A stretch of DNA of 64,000 bases from Ulva prolifera (taxonomy: Eukaryota > Chlorophyta > Ulvophyceae > Ulvales > Ulvaceae): the NCBI GenBank assembly GCA_023078555.1, contig CM041201.1, forward strand, positions 2,859,713 to 2,923,712. The letters are read 5' to 3'. Shown one piece after another: positions 36,176 to 48,808 of this stretch. A program made the translations under genes and the position numbers. The notes beneath the pieces were generated by a model. The model ran no database searches, had not been told where the DNA came from, and worked only from the letters and a program-made list of their open reading frames with translations. Position 1 is the stretch's first letter. Each line of letters opens with the position of its first letter.

Positions 36176-38092
36176 ACATTGTGTGATCTATGATCGCCTC
36201 CGACCACGAATCCCCTGTGACTTTGGTTTGGTATCGCAACTGTGGAGTCCTGTGCTAGAGTTGAGGCATCTCATGAACAATTGTGCCAGGTTCAAAAGCG
36301 CGTGTTGAGCCTCAGCAATCAGCTGCATGATACCGAGCACCGCCCTGACTGCACTGACTGTGCTCCTAAGCTGATTACACACCGTTGTGGGCTTGCAGCG
36401 GTGTCGGTGCTGCCTTGTTCAGCCTTTGCCAAGACCAACAGCAAATTGTGTTTTCCAAATAGCCAAGCAGCATCTCCATCACCTAGCATCTTTCAAGTCC
36501 GCAATGCCACTGGTTCCACCGGCTCCATGCGCAAGATGCCGGTTCGCCAAATCACTGCGCAAAGTCCACAATGCACCTCTGAAATTCACCAGAGACAATA
36601 GTCCGTGAACTCGATGGCAATTGATTTCACGTCTTGTTAATTAATCTTCCCTTGAGTGCGGTTGCGTTTAGTTTCGGTGTGCGTCATGATGCGTGGTGCT
36701 GACGCGAGAAGCGCATTCGTGGATCGAATGGGCTGGATCCTGAGTGTCCGGAATGTCGTCGCCCTGTCGGATACGACCGTCGGCCCTGTCTCCAAATCTA
36801 CAGATCAGGAAGACATCACATAAGACTGCTTCTAAACTCTACCTTTGCGCGGTTCTATATCTGATGATTGAGTGGCCAGAAGCTGCACTCTGGCCTCGTT
36901 GCATCTCTGTTCGGTGGCATGGACCGGTAGAGCAAGGCCAGTCATGGCCACAAGTCGCACTGTTGCCCATTGGGACAACACGGCAGGGCCGACCCACTCA
37001 GCGTTTCCACGTGTGGGCACGGGAGCTGCAGCAGGAGCGAGCCTGACAGCCTCACCTAGCCTGACCAAACTGCCCCATGGCAGCACACAATGGAACCAGC
37101 CAGCGGTGGTCATCAGCACACTTGTGATGTACAATCGTGATTTTGTGCCCTGTTATCACGGCGGCAAAGCGGTCGAGACGTTTGCCCCGGCGGTGTATGT
37201 ATACGTATACACAATTGAGCTGGCTGGTCATGCGATGCAGACGTGTGTGGTGCCTGCGGTGCCGCCTGCTTTCACGCTACACATGCAGCACTGTATCCTC
37301 CGATCGACATGTACGTGCCAACGTACCGCGGGCACAGACCTGCACAGTGCGTCCAGGGGCCACAAGCAGCGCGTCCTTTGTCGTGGAATGCATGCGAACA
37401 CGAAGCACATGCGACGTGCGCCCGGGCGTCGGCAGCTCTATGGAGGCTCCAGTCCACGCCATCGCGGGAACGAGGCGCCCGCCTGCCAAGGAGCATGCAA
37501 CAATAGAATTGCTTTGGTTTCGTACGGCAGTGTTCATGCCATGCTTTTGCAGCTGTACCGACTGCATGCCATGTCACGTGTGTCCGGACTCTCCGGCAGA
37601 CCCAAAGTTGTGAACGAGTGCTGGAGGCGTCGCGAAACATTGGTGAACACCTACAGCGTATTCATATGAGCTTGGCTTGAATCCGGAAGGTGCGTTGTTG
37701 GCACCCTGACTGCGAGCAACACCGATTTGGCCCAGTCACGCTTGGATCGTGCGCTTCTTATCGGTCCCTTGCCAGATATTCACCATTGCACTGGAGAGCA
37801 AATATAGTTGCACGATGTTCGATGACTGTAGTGCCTTGGATCACGACTCGCGGCAACGCAGCCCCGATCTGTGCGAATGGCCAGACCCATCTATACAGCT
37901 TGCCAGCCAGCACGCCTCGCGATCATGCAATTCGTGTCAGGCAACACAAGCTCTGCACTCCTTCCGATGTTCACCAGTGCATCTACGCGCTTGGGAAAGC
38001 ATCCGCATGCGACATCGTTATGCGCGACTGCATCCAAATTCAAACCATCTTTGAACCCAATGCAGGAACACATTTAGGGGGATAGAGATAGA
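36176..38092. other. no supported gene; one suggestive open stretch
   Basis: A + strand frame at 36872-37669 (265 codons) and overlapping frames contain phrases such as TVRPGATSSASFVVEC and FAPAVYVYVYTIELAG that look like extracellular beta-strand repeats, but frames shift within 150 bp and no consistent exon chain emerges. It could be a decayed gene. The promoter of starch synthase III should lie at the right end. Confidence 0.4.
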
Positions 38093-41000
38093 ATGCCTGG
38101 GCACTTTGTGGCCGGCATCAAGCTGAACCGGCACCTGTCTGTGTCACGGGGCAATGCGCACCTAGGCAGGCGTGTTCGGCCTCGCGCAAGGTGCGTTACA
38201 TCGTTGCATGTATTTGTACAACATGCCATGCTCGTGTATCCCACGTGTTGGCGCAGATGCGCGTGATCCTGTGATTGCAGCGAGCCAGGGATGGCCAGGC
38301 TTGAATTCAAGCTTGTGCAGGCGCACTGCGGACGCTGATGCCCAGCCAGGAGAGGCCCCTTTATCCACCGAGATTGTGAAGAAGTCCGGTGTGAAGTCTA
38401 CCGATGACAAGATGGTCGCCGCTCGGTCGTCTGTCGAGCAGGTGAAGGCCGTCGCTGCCAAGATTAGCGCTGCACGGCGCCTTGCCCGGAAACTCGCGGA
38501 AGAAAAGGCCGCGGTGTCTGCACTTACCGACGGAAACTCCATGGAAGCAGAGCTGTACGTCCTCATCGCTTGCACTGCCATGCGCCTGCGAGTCCAGCGC
38601 AAGCGAGCTGTACAGCTGACGCGTAAGCACATGCAGAATCAAGAGGAAGACTCAGCTCAACTCAGCCGAAGCCGCAGCAGCCGCCGCACGAGCAGACGCC
38701 TTGGCACGCTCCTCGAGGCTCAAGGCGTCAAGCCGCAGTCGTGAAGCGGCCAGGCTCGCAGCAGAAAACAAGGCGCTGCTCGAGGTGCTCTCGCAAGTTG
38801 CCGCGGGTAACCCTTCAATCCAGGCGAAGCTTCAGTCCATCAGGCAGCAGTATCCTTCCTCACGGGTGAGCGTTTCCCATCGCTCAAGCGTCGATTTCCA
38901 CAACCAAGGCTGACAGCCCCTGTGGTAATCCTGTCTTATCCGATTTGCCCTGGGCAGCGTACACAGACACCTCACACCCACCATCCACTTCCCCGATCAT
39001 TCACAGAGCTACCGGTGCAGACTCATCTCAACCGGTACTGCGTTCCAGGTGGCTGCGCTCGGGTCAACGGATGAGTCAGTTGACGAGGCAACAACTCCAC
39101 CACAGGCCTCCGCGACACCTGCAGAGGCGACAAAGGCGCCAGCCAGCACACCCAAAGCCCAGGCAGCTGCGCCAGAGGCCCCTCCAAAGCAGCCTCAGGC
39201 AGCACCACCCTCGCCCGTCGCCTCCAACGGCGCCACCGCAGCGCCCACGAAGCCCGCCGCCCCTGTCTCAGAGCCTCCGAAGACCACCCCACCAAAGTCC
39301 TCCACCTCCACAGCACCACCGAAGACCGAATCACCCAAGCCTGCAGCACAAAAGCAGCCTCAGCCTACCAAGGCGGCGGCACCGGCCGCCCCACCTCAGC
39401 CTACCAAACAGGCACCGCCGGCAAAGGCCGCAGCAAAGTCTCCTCCCGCAGCCAAGGCACCCGCGGAGAAAGCCCCGCCTGCAAAGCCAGAGCCTGCAGC
39501 GAAGGCGAGCCGGCCTCCCCCGATTGTAAACGCCCTCGGCGGGCTCTTTGGGGCGTTTGGCGACAAGGATAAGGGCAAGGGCAAGGACGGTGCGTGAAAC
39601 TCCATGCTGGCAGATCATGGGCTCGCGCTACTGCCTCGTACCTGCAGCCCCTGGGCACAACGCACCTTGGGCAGATCGTGTTTTCGTTCCGTGACTGTTT
39701 ATACGCTTGAAACGTCGACAAAAATGTCCGGTCGTCGCTCAGTAGAGCACACGGATAGACCACGACGCACCTCGATCCGAAAACCTACCAAACACACAGA
39801 CTGAAAACACAACCCCATGCACATACACAGCGTGGCCCCTGCAGCAGCTGCCCCGCAGAGCAGGAGTGTGGGCATGGGCAGCATGCAGAATCTGCGGGGA
39901 AACCCTGGGTTTGACGTGCTCCCACGTGCCGCGGCGTGTGGCTGTGCACGACCCGCCCAACCGCAGTGTTCAGTCCCCCTCTGAATTGCTCTGAGGCTGC
40001 GCCAGTGGCGGGGCCCCTAGACCTGTGGTGCTGCGCTGTGCGCTGCGTGCGCCAGGCTGTGTGACTCGCCCTCTGGCCGCGGCGCATGCCACCGCCATGC
40101 ACGCATGGCTGCGGCCTAGTGGCCGCACTCGCGCATCCAACGACATGATCAGGAGCTGACATGCACAAAGGCATCAGCCGTCTGCGGTTTGTCTCGATCT
40201 GCACAGTTTTGTGTCAGCATAGGGGTCACCAGCTGCCTGCTTCCACAGATTCGGTGCCACAGCTGACACCAAGCCGGCGCCTGTTGCGCCCGCCGCGAAC
40301 AGCTAACAAACACTTATATATGCATGGCGTGTGCAGCGGACAAGGCAAAGCCTAAGGCTGCAGAGCCGTCCGGCGGCACCCAGAAGCGGGCTGCAGCGAC
40401 AAAGGCCACTGCCTCTGCCGCCGCCGCGACGCCTGCAAAGCCCCCACCTCCAAAAGCCACCGCCAAGACGCCGCCGCCCCCGAAAGCGGCTGCGGCAGCG
40501 GCACCTGCCGCCCGAGCCGCAGCTACGCCTCCTGCGGAGGCCGCCAAGGCGCCTCCTGCGGTTCCAAAGGCCGAGAAGAAGGCCGAGGCGAAGGAGGAGG
40601 TCGAGAAACCTGTTGCGGTGGAGAAGGAAGAGAAACCGGATGCGGTGACGCCGGAGGCTGCAGTGAAGAAGGTTCCGGAGCCAGAGACGGAGGCGAAGCG
40701 TACGGCGCGGCTCGCGGCGGAGCGCGCTCAACAGGAGTTCATGGCCAAGGTTGCGCGCAAGGCAGAGGCGGCGGCGATCTCGCGGCAGCTTGAGCGGGCG
40801 GCAGTGCGGAAGGAGGAGGAGAGGGCGGCGGAGGCTGCGGAGGCTGCGGCGGCGGCAGAGGCGAACGAGAAGCTCGCGGCCGAGGTGGCGGAGCTGGAGC
40901 GGAAGCAGCAGGAGGCGGCAGAGGCGACGGCGGCACGGAAGGCGCAGGCCGCCGCCCAGGCGCCTGCAGCACCGCCGGCAGCAAAGCCGGAGGCGAAAGC

Positions 41001-44000
41001 GCCAGCGCCGGCACCGGCGTCGGCTGCGGCGGCGGCGGCGGCGGCGCCGGCAAAGGAGGAGGTGAAGGAGGAGCCAGCGGCCCCGGCAGCCCCGGCGGCC
41101 CCGGCGCCGCCGCCGCCGGTGCAGCGGCCACCGCTGGAGCAGGTGATACGGGAGAACCTGACCAAGGGGAACATCGTTTTCACAGACATCCCCGCCAAGC
41201 CAGGTGCGTGAGCGAGCGAGTGTGCTGTGCTGTCATGCGTGCCCCCGCCGACCGCCGCTGCTCCCACGATCACCACAAACAATCGGCACGAGTGCACACA
41301 GCGACGCCACTCAACAGGCACATGCTGTGGTTGTGACAACATTGTTCACACGTGCCATTGGAAAAGTGGCTACAGGGCCCCTATCGGGTGCAACGGTGCG
41401 TGTGGGCTGCGCATGCCCGGCGGCTGACGTGCGTGCGCGCGATGCTCTGCAGGCGCCGAGGTCCACATCCTGGTCGACAAGAACCGTACGGTGTTTGCGA
41501 TGGACGACAACGAGCACCACCTGCAGCTCAAGATCGGGGTGAACAAGTGGGAGGACATCCGGGAGGTGAAGCTGAACAAGGTGACGTCGGTGGCGGACGT
41601 GCAGAGCGTGTACGACGCGATGTTCGCCATCCCGGAGGACGTGTACGCCATCGACTTTGTCGTGCAGGACTTCCGCACCAGCAAAGTGCGCCCCTTGCTG
41701 CACCTGACGCGTTCTGTGGGCCGCCTTCTGTGCAAGTCCTCCTCTCCCCGACCCCCTATCATTCTTTGAACTAGGTCGCCGGGCTGGCCATAAGCGTCGC
41801 CGCGGCGTACAAGTCGCTGCAGCAGTGTGCTCTCTGTATCGGCGCTCTTTGCCCGATCGCTCTCCGCGTACCTGTGCATAGGTGCTTCGACCGCGATGAT
41901 CATGAGGCCGCTTGTTTTCCGCTTGGTTTCCGCATTCTACACATTGCCTTCCTGCGCGCAGCGGGAATTCGCGCGGGTGTGACGGCAGGTGTTGCGGTGC
42001 AGACCGAGAACAACAGCGGCAACGACTTCCAGCTCAAGCTGGTGGGCGCCCCAACAGAGGAGGAGGTGCTGGAGCGGCGGGCACAGGAGTTCGAGGCGGC
42101 GGAGCGGGACCGCGTCGCGCAGATCGCGGCGGCCGAGGCGGAGATCGCGGAGCAGATCGCGGAGGAGCGGCGCACGGCGGAGAGCGACGCGATGCATGAG
42201 TGGTGGCGCAGCCGCCGCGCGGAGCTGCGGGCGCAGGCGGCGCACATCGTGGATGCGGAGATCTCGGGCCACGTGGACGGCTGCGCGGACCAGATCGAGG
42301 TGCGCACCCCGAGCAAACCCTGACTGCAACGGCGTTCCGCGGTCGGACGTTCTGCTGGCGGCCGCGAACGAATGCGTGTGGAGTGGAGGCCCGCACGGCT
42401 CCTGTTGCAGCCTTCATGGTAGTGTGCTTTCCATGCGCGAGCACTGCTCAGCAAGCCGCTGCTTTGTATGACGTGTTCGAAGCAGGGAGCGTTGCGGGAC
42501 ACCATGGCGTGAGATGCGCATGCATGGCGGGTGAGCGGGGGGGGGAGTGTGCAGGGGGTGTTCAAGTGGGTGGAGGGGCGGCCGCGGCCGGGCCAGGCGG
42601 CGACGCTGTGCTACAACCGCGACAACAGCGACCTGCGGCACAAGAGGGAGCTCGTGCTGCACCTTGGCTGCAACAACTGGGAGCGGCAGGAGAAGGAGGT
42701 GCTGCCGCTGAAGAAGATGGACGATGCGGCCGCGGAGCGCGCGGGGCTGCCGCGCGGCGACTGGTACTCTGCACGCACCGAGGCCGTCAAGGCGCAAGCG
42801 CGCCGCCTCGACTTTGTCTTGTCTGACAAGGACCTCCAGGTGCGTGCTGTGCTACTCTAGGGTGTGGGGGTTGTGTGGCGTGAGGGGGGCGGCGGCTGAT
42901 TGTGTGGAGTGGGTGCAGGTCTGGGATAACAATCACAACCGGGACTTCCACACGCTCGTGGAGAAGGATGTTGACCGGGAGACGTTGGTGGAGGAGACGT
43001 ACAAGCGGCTGCTCGCCGAGAGCCTGGACCATGACACCGAGAGCGCGAACCGCGCAGGTGTGCACCCCCCCCTCCCCAGCAATCCCCTCTGCACTGATGC
43101 CGCGGCAGCGGCAGCGGAAGAAGCCCACATGCACGCTGCAGCCTTATTCGGCCAATGCTCGCCACTGTGATGCATGCGTGGCAGCAGATGATGAGGACCA
43201 GTCTATCCAATCAGTTATCCCTGTCCTAACAGGCACGCCTTTGAGGACGACCGATCGAAGCTCCAGCTGATGTTGCCACCATTTAAGGCCTTCCCTACCA
43301 CACTGCGCCCGTCGCACCTGCGCCCTTTTGTTTTGATACACATGCGTGAACTGCGGCCCTGACGGCCATTACACATGCCTCAAGGGCCCGTCTTCCCGGC
43401 TAGCGCACTGCAGAACAGTAGATGTGTGTTTTGTTGTGCATGCATGCATCCATGCATGAGATCCCATGCACCTCGGCAGCGCTGGCGTCGACGGCGGCGC
43501 GTGCTGTGCAGCTCGGAAGGCCGGGGAGCGGATCAGTCTGCGTGCCGAGGCGCAGCGCAAGCGCCGCGCGATGCAGCGCAAGGTGCTGTACACCAACCCG
43601 CTGGTGCCTGAGGCCGGCAACGAGGTCGACGTGTTCTACAACCCCGACATGACGGACCTGCGCGGCCGCCCGGAGGTCTACTTCCGCGGCTCCTGGAACC
43701 GCTGGACGCACCCGACGGGCATCCCCGTCACTCGCATGGAGCCCGCGTTCAGCTCCGGCATCGGCTTCCTCCGGGTGCGCGCCCGCGCTGCGCTGCGTGC
43801 TGTGCTGTGTGCTGTGCTGTCGGCCTTGTTTGGGTACGCAGGTGACCCGCGTGGTACGCACTCTGTGGCGCCGCTTGCGTATGCTGTGGCGGCCTCGTGC
43901 TGTGCGGCGGCAGCGCCGAAGATGTAAGCGCCTGCACGGGGCTGCATTGCGTGGCTAATGGTGGCCTGAGGCGCCGCCTCGAGGGGGTGCCGGCGGCGTG

Positions 44001-47000
44001 CAGCAGCTTCGGGTCGCCTTGAAGCCTTTCCAGAGCTGCGACTCTGAAATCAGACCTAAATCCTCGGACTTGGTGTATGTGACTGCGCCAGTGGATGACG
44101 CCCGGCCACGCTGGGGTGCAGGCGCGCGTGCAAGTGCCGGAGGACGCGCTCGTCGGCGACTTTGTGTTCCTCGACAGCGCGAACGAGCACAGCGGCTTCT
44201 ACGACAACAACAACGGCCTCGACTACCACGTGCCCGTCACCGGCGCCTCCGGCACGCTGCCGCCGCTGCGCATCGCGCACATCTCGGTCGAGATGGCGCC
44301 GATCGCCAAGGTCGGCGGTATGGGCGACGTCGTGACCGCGCTCGGCCGCGCCGTGCAGGAGTACGGCCACGAGGTCGAGGTGCGTGCTGCGTGCTGCGTG
44401 CTGCGTGCTGTGTCCATGCATGCGTGATGGGCCGGGGTGCGCCGTCGGGCGGCGCCCGCCGAGGCCTCGCTACCAGGGGACATCGCCTGGTTGTTCGTTT
44501 GTGATCGCATGCGGATATGTGCTTGCTCCGTATGGAGGCAGGGCCTTCGGTGCAAGACAAGTGCGCCCGCAACACCGGCGGCGTGACCCGTGACCGCGGG
44601 CGCCGCTGGCTGCTCGTAACGCAGGGCGAACGCGTCGCCGGATCTCCAGAGCACCGCACTGCAACACAGCACTCATCGCATCGCATCACACACGGCATGT
44701 GTGGTGTGTCGAAGCGTTGACTTGCCTCAAGCAAACTCTGTGTGCTGTGCTGCCGCACACGCTGCGACACAAAGCCAGCACCGTCAGACGAACCCCTCCA
44801 CACACAGACATGCACTACTAGGGGCCTGCTTTCACGCACAGCCATCAGCAGGCCCGCAGTCAAACCCCGCCGCACGGTTCCCACAGGTGGCAGCCTACTG
44901 TGACCACGCTACACAGCAGCTGTCAATCACGTCAGTGCCGTCCCACAGTCAAGAATGCTCTGATGGGTCAGCTGCCCGTGCCCTCACCACAAGCAGGTCC
45001 TGTGCGTGCTGCGGCTCCCACCCCCCTGGGCGGCCCGGTGTCATGCTGCACGGAGCTGCGGTGCAGGTCATCATGCCGAATGATGATTTGTAGTTGAGAG
45101 CTCTTTTCATGGAGCCTGCACTGTTGCTGTGCCTCCGGTTGCCGTCCGGCTGATCGGCTGGAGTGGGATTTGGCGGTTGCCCCTCGCGTGGATGCCGGTC
45201 GTCGCTGTGTGTTGCTTGATTGCTTGAGTATTTTTGCTCCGCCATGTAATGGCCCGAGATGGTGTAAACGGATCGTAGGTGATCATGCCGAAGTACGACT
45301 GCCTCAAGTACGAGTACATCCACGACTGCAACGAGGTCGCGGCGTTCCACTGGAGCGGCGCCCACATCCGCGTCTTCCACGCCGTCGTCGAGGGCCTCAA
45401 GACCACCTTCCTCGAGCCCGACAACGGCATGTTCTCGGTCGGCTGCGTGTACGGCCGCAACGACGACGCCCACCGCTTCGCCTTCTTCTGCGGCGCCGCC
45501 CTCGAGTACCTCAAGAATCACTGCGGCGGCGCAAAGGCCGACATCGTGCACTGCCACGACTGGCCGACGGCGCCCGTCGCGTTTGGTGACACTGGCGGCT
45601 CCAAGTGCGCATGCTGTGCATGCTGTGCTGTGCGGGCTGGGGTCAGGCGAGAGGCGGGGTGACACCGGAACACATACTCTCTTTCCTGCCTTCTGATTGT
45701 GTCGAGGATCGATTACCAATGAGTAGGTGGTAGATCAGAAAGCCACGGAGCTGGTGGCTGCGTGGTGCGTGCTGTGCGTGCTGCGGCTCACAGCGTGCGC
45801 GGCGTGCAGGCCGGTCTTCACGATCCACAACCTGAACTATGGCGCGGAGCTGATCGGGCGGGCGATGGCGGCGGCGGCGGTCGCGACGACGGTGAGCCCG
45901 ACGTACTCGAAGGAGGTGTCGGGCCACCCGGCGGTCGCGCCGCACCTCGGCAAGATGTTCGGCGTGCGCAACGGCGTCGACGTCGACATCTGGGACCCCT
46001 CCGCCGACCCCTTCCTGCCCGTGCGCTTTGACGCCGACAGCTTCGACGAGGGCAAGGCGCGCCCCCCTCCTTCTTCTGCATCCCGCTGGTTCTGGATTCC
46101 CTTGTTTGTTCTTCTGGCCCAGTTTCCTTCCTCGCTTCGGCCTGAGTTATGCCACATGCTCTTGCCTTGGCGGCAGGCTGGTGTTGTGCATTCGTGGAGG
46201 GAAAATTCCCGGCCTTGTGGTGTGGGCCACTGGCGGTACGCGATTACAGTGTGTGTCCACATGCTGCATAAACATATCAATGCTACGGGCGTGTGCTAGA
46301 GAATTAAGGTACCCCCCCAGTTGCACCTCGGCCAGATCGCCGCGCCCCTGTGTACCCGCCACGCTGCGCTCTCGCAGCACGGCATCCACCACGGCTGAGG
46401 TGGCGCTGGCGTGCAGGCGGCGGCGAAGCGGCAGCTGCGGCAGCGCATGAACCTCTCGGACATGGACGTGCCGATCGTCGGCGTCGTCACGCGGCTGACG
46501 CACCAGAAGGGCATCCACCTCATCAAGCACGCTGCGTGGCGCACGCTCGAGCGCGGGGGCCAGTTCGTGCTCCTCGGCTCCGCCCCTGACCCCCGCGTCC
46601 AGGTGACCCCCCCCCCCCCCCCCCCCAATGCCCGCATTTGCCTGCTGCCCCCCCACCTGCATTGTTGTGTCATCCGGCAGCCCGTCCTTCCCCTGATCAC
46701 GCCAGACCCATGCATTGCTAGACTCATCCGTTGCTGCACAGCTCTCGTCTGGCGCCAAGGCGGGTGCACCTCGGTAGGCGGAGAGAATCAAAACCCAGAT
46801 TATTTTGTGATTGGTCATTCATATGACAGACTTTTCTGATTAGATGAGCAGACACACATAATGCATTGCCAGCTTGATGGCTTGACATATCCACGTATCG
46901 AACCCCAGCTTCAAAAATCAATGTATCGCACCACAGCAACAAGCCCCATTTGTGCAGGAGGACTTCAACCAGCTGGCGAACGACCTGCAGAACCAGTACA

Positions 47001-47768
47001 ACGATCGCGCACGCCTGTGCTTTGCGTTTGACGAACCGCTGTCGCATCTCATCTACGCCGGATGCGACATGCTGCTCGTGCCGAGCATGTTTGAGCCGTG
47101 CGGCCTGACGCAGATGATCGGCATGCGCTACGGCACTGTGGCTGTGGTGCGAAAGACCGGGGGGCTTGCGGACACGGTGTTTGACATCGACGACGACGTG
47201 GACCGCGCCGAGGCCTACGGCCAGGAGGTGTGTGCGACTGCTTCTCCTTTTCTTCATATGATCTCAGCCGAAGGCCGCACATGCATGTACCTGCCGACAC
47301 GCATGCATGTGGCCGCCTGGACACGCGTGTGGGTGTATGCGTGCGCTCCTCACCGTGTGTGTGCGCCATGTATATACCATCGAGCCAGATTTGCCCAGCT
47401 TTGCTTTGCGCGCCCGGCCAGGCCTGGGTGGCTTGCAGGGGTGGCAGCCTGCGGCTCACGCACGCTGGTGCACGTAGCCCCGCACGCCCCCCGGACGGCG
47501 GCTCACGCCGTCGGACTGCAGTGTTCCCACCCACGTGCTGTGCTGTCCTGACGCGCGCTGTGCTGCGGCGCAGGTGAACGGCTTCAACTTTGAGGGCACG
47601 GACAACGGCGGCCTCGACTACGCGCTCAACCGCGCCATCAGCACGTGGTACAACGACCCCGAGTTTTTCCGCCAGCTCGCCGTATCATGCATGCGTATCG
47701 ACTGGAGCTGGTACGGGCCGGCGCAGGACTACATCGAGCTGTACTACCGCGCCATCAAGTCGTACTAG
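38093..47768 (+). CDS. SSIII: starch synthase III (ADP-glucose:starch glucosyltransferase), plastidial
   Basis: This enzyme extends alpha-1,4-glucan chains from ADP-glucose in the plastid. Sixteen exons fit in phase: 38093-38190, 38321-38554, 38637-38865, 39049-39589, 40337-41203, 41453-41685, 42003-42299, 42555-42839, 42919-43057, 43512-43774, 44122-44379, 45279-45604, 45810-46056, 46417-46602, 46958-47227 and 47574-47768, giving 1555 residues. The start [20 protein letters not shown] is basic and acid-free, like a transit peptide. Residues to about 650 are coiled-coil and Ala/Pro/Lys-rich. Three CBM53 starch-binding modules follow (about 657-750, 834-965 and 995-1110; [37 protein letters not shown]). 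The GT5 domain shows [54 protein letters not shown] and KTGGLADTV. The intron after 46056 starts with GC. The first three exons are less certain than the rest. Confidence 0.95.
45050..45093 (+). other. possible poison exon in starch synthase III intron 11
   Basis: CGGTGCAGGTCATCATGCCGAATGATGATTTGTAG begins like the true exon 12 at 45279 (GTAG then GTGATCATGCCGAAG) but reaches a stop after about eight codons. It has a better acceptor (GTGCAG) than the real exon (GATCGTAG). It looks like a duplicated and decayed exon start; use in transcripts is unknown. The quoted string is described by position: acceptor at 45062-45067, stop at about 45093. Confidence 0.45.
46607..46626 (+). repeat. C20 homopolymer directly after a starch synthase III splice donor
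   Basis: The intron after exon 14 begins GTGA and runs straight into twenty C. Confidence 0.9.
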
Positions 47769-48384
47769 ATACCGCAACAGATGAACAGATGGCGGTGGGT
47801 GTCTGGGGCGGGACGTCTCGAGGCAGGCAGATCTCGCGGGTACAATGCAGAAGGGGCGGTAACGCACACAAATATTAAATTTTCGCAAGACGTGACGCCA
47901 TGTGAGATGTGCGCGTGACAGTGGAAGCAGAGTGGAGTCAAGCCCTTTACAGTGTGTGAACGGTGCTGGGGGTGTGGGTGGGGAGAGAGGGGGGGGGGGT
48001 GCCTGCAACATGCATGCCTGTTAGTCTGTGGCAGATCTGTGCGAGAGCTGCAGACTTGATGCTGCACTTGATGCTGCACTGTTGCGATGCGTGTGGCGAG
48101 ACGCATGCATGCATATGTGTGAGTGCGGCCTCAGCATGCGGAGCACGATCGGTAGCGTGCCGCGTGGAGATGTGGGAGCGTCTGGGGTGCTCAATTCGGT
48201 GGCTGGGGCGCATGCAAGCTCGTCCGCGGGCAACGGCGCCCGAGCACACTCGTGAAGACCCAGAACGGTTTTGCGAGAACTCGGGGCTCGCCGGACAGAT
48301 TTGTGTTTGGTGGCACAGTGGCACGTCATGTGGCCTGCTCGTGGACGGTGGCTAGATTGAGCCAAATTTTATGTGATCAGTGCT

Positions 48385-48409
48385 GGGGGGGGGGGGGGGG
48401 GGGGGGGGG
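48385..48409. repeat. G25 homopolymer
   Basis: Twenty-five consecutive G, the longest homopolymer in the window, about 600 bp downstream of the starch synthase III stop codon and outside any gene model. Confidence 0.92.
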
Positions 48410-48742
48410 CAGCCGGATGTTCTCATGGCCGTCCAGAGAAGTCATCCGCGGGCGCCTGGCCCCGTGCGGACTCACCAGGGCAACGGACTCCGTTGATTGA
48501 GATTCCTTTTTAGATTCGGGGACTATACACTCATGCATCCCAGCCCAGGAGCGCTGCAGCCCCTTCCGGGTCCCACCCGCCCAACAGCGGCCCTCGAGGC
48601 AGCGTGCCGTGCGCTCGCCATCAGACGGCCAGAGGCATGCATACCAGCTTCGAGGTGGGTGCCGCAGCTGCTCCTGGTGTCCAGGGGTGCGGCGAGGAGC
48701 GCTAGGGGGGCATGGCTGGCGGGGAGTGTGTGAGAGGGTGCA

Positions 48743-48808
48743 GAGGGCGACAGTGTGAGATGTCAGCCCTGGGCTGAGGGCGGCAGTGTGAGATGTCAGC
48801 CCCATGCT
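48743..48808 (+). repeat. 33-bp tandem duplication
   Basis: Two adjacent near-identical 33-bp units containing CAGTGTGAGATGTCAGCCC. Non-coding, no known function. Confidence 0.85.

Noticed and set aside
41900..42002. Using the acceptor at about 41960 for starch synthase exon 7 (adding [14 protein letters not shown]).
   Set aside because: The next acceptor, at 42001-42002, joins directly to [13 protein letters not shown], which fits the CBM53 pattern better.
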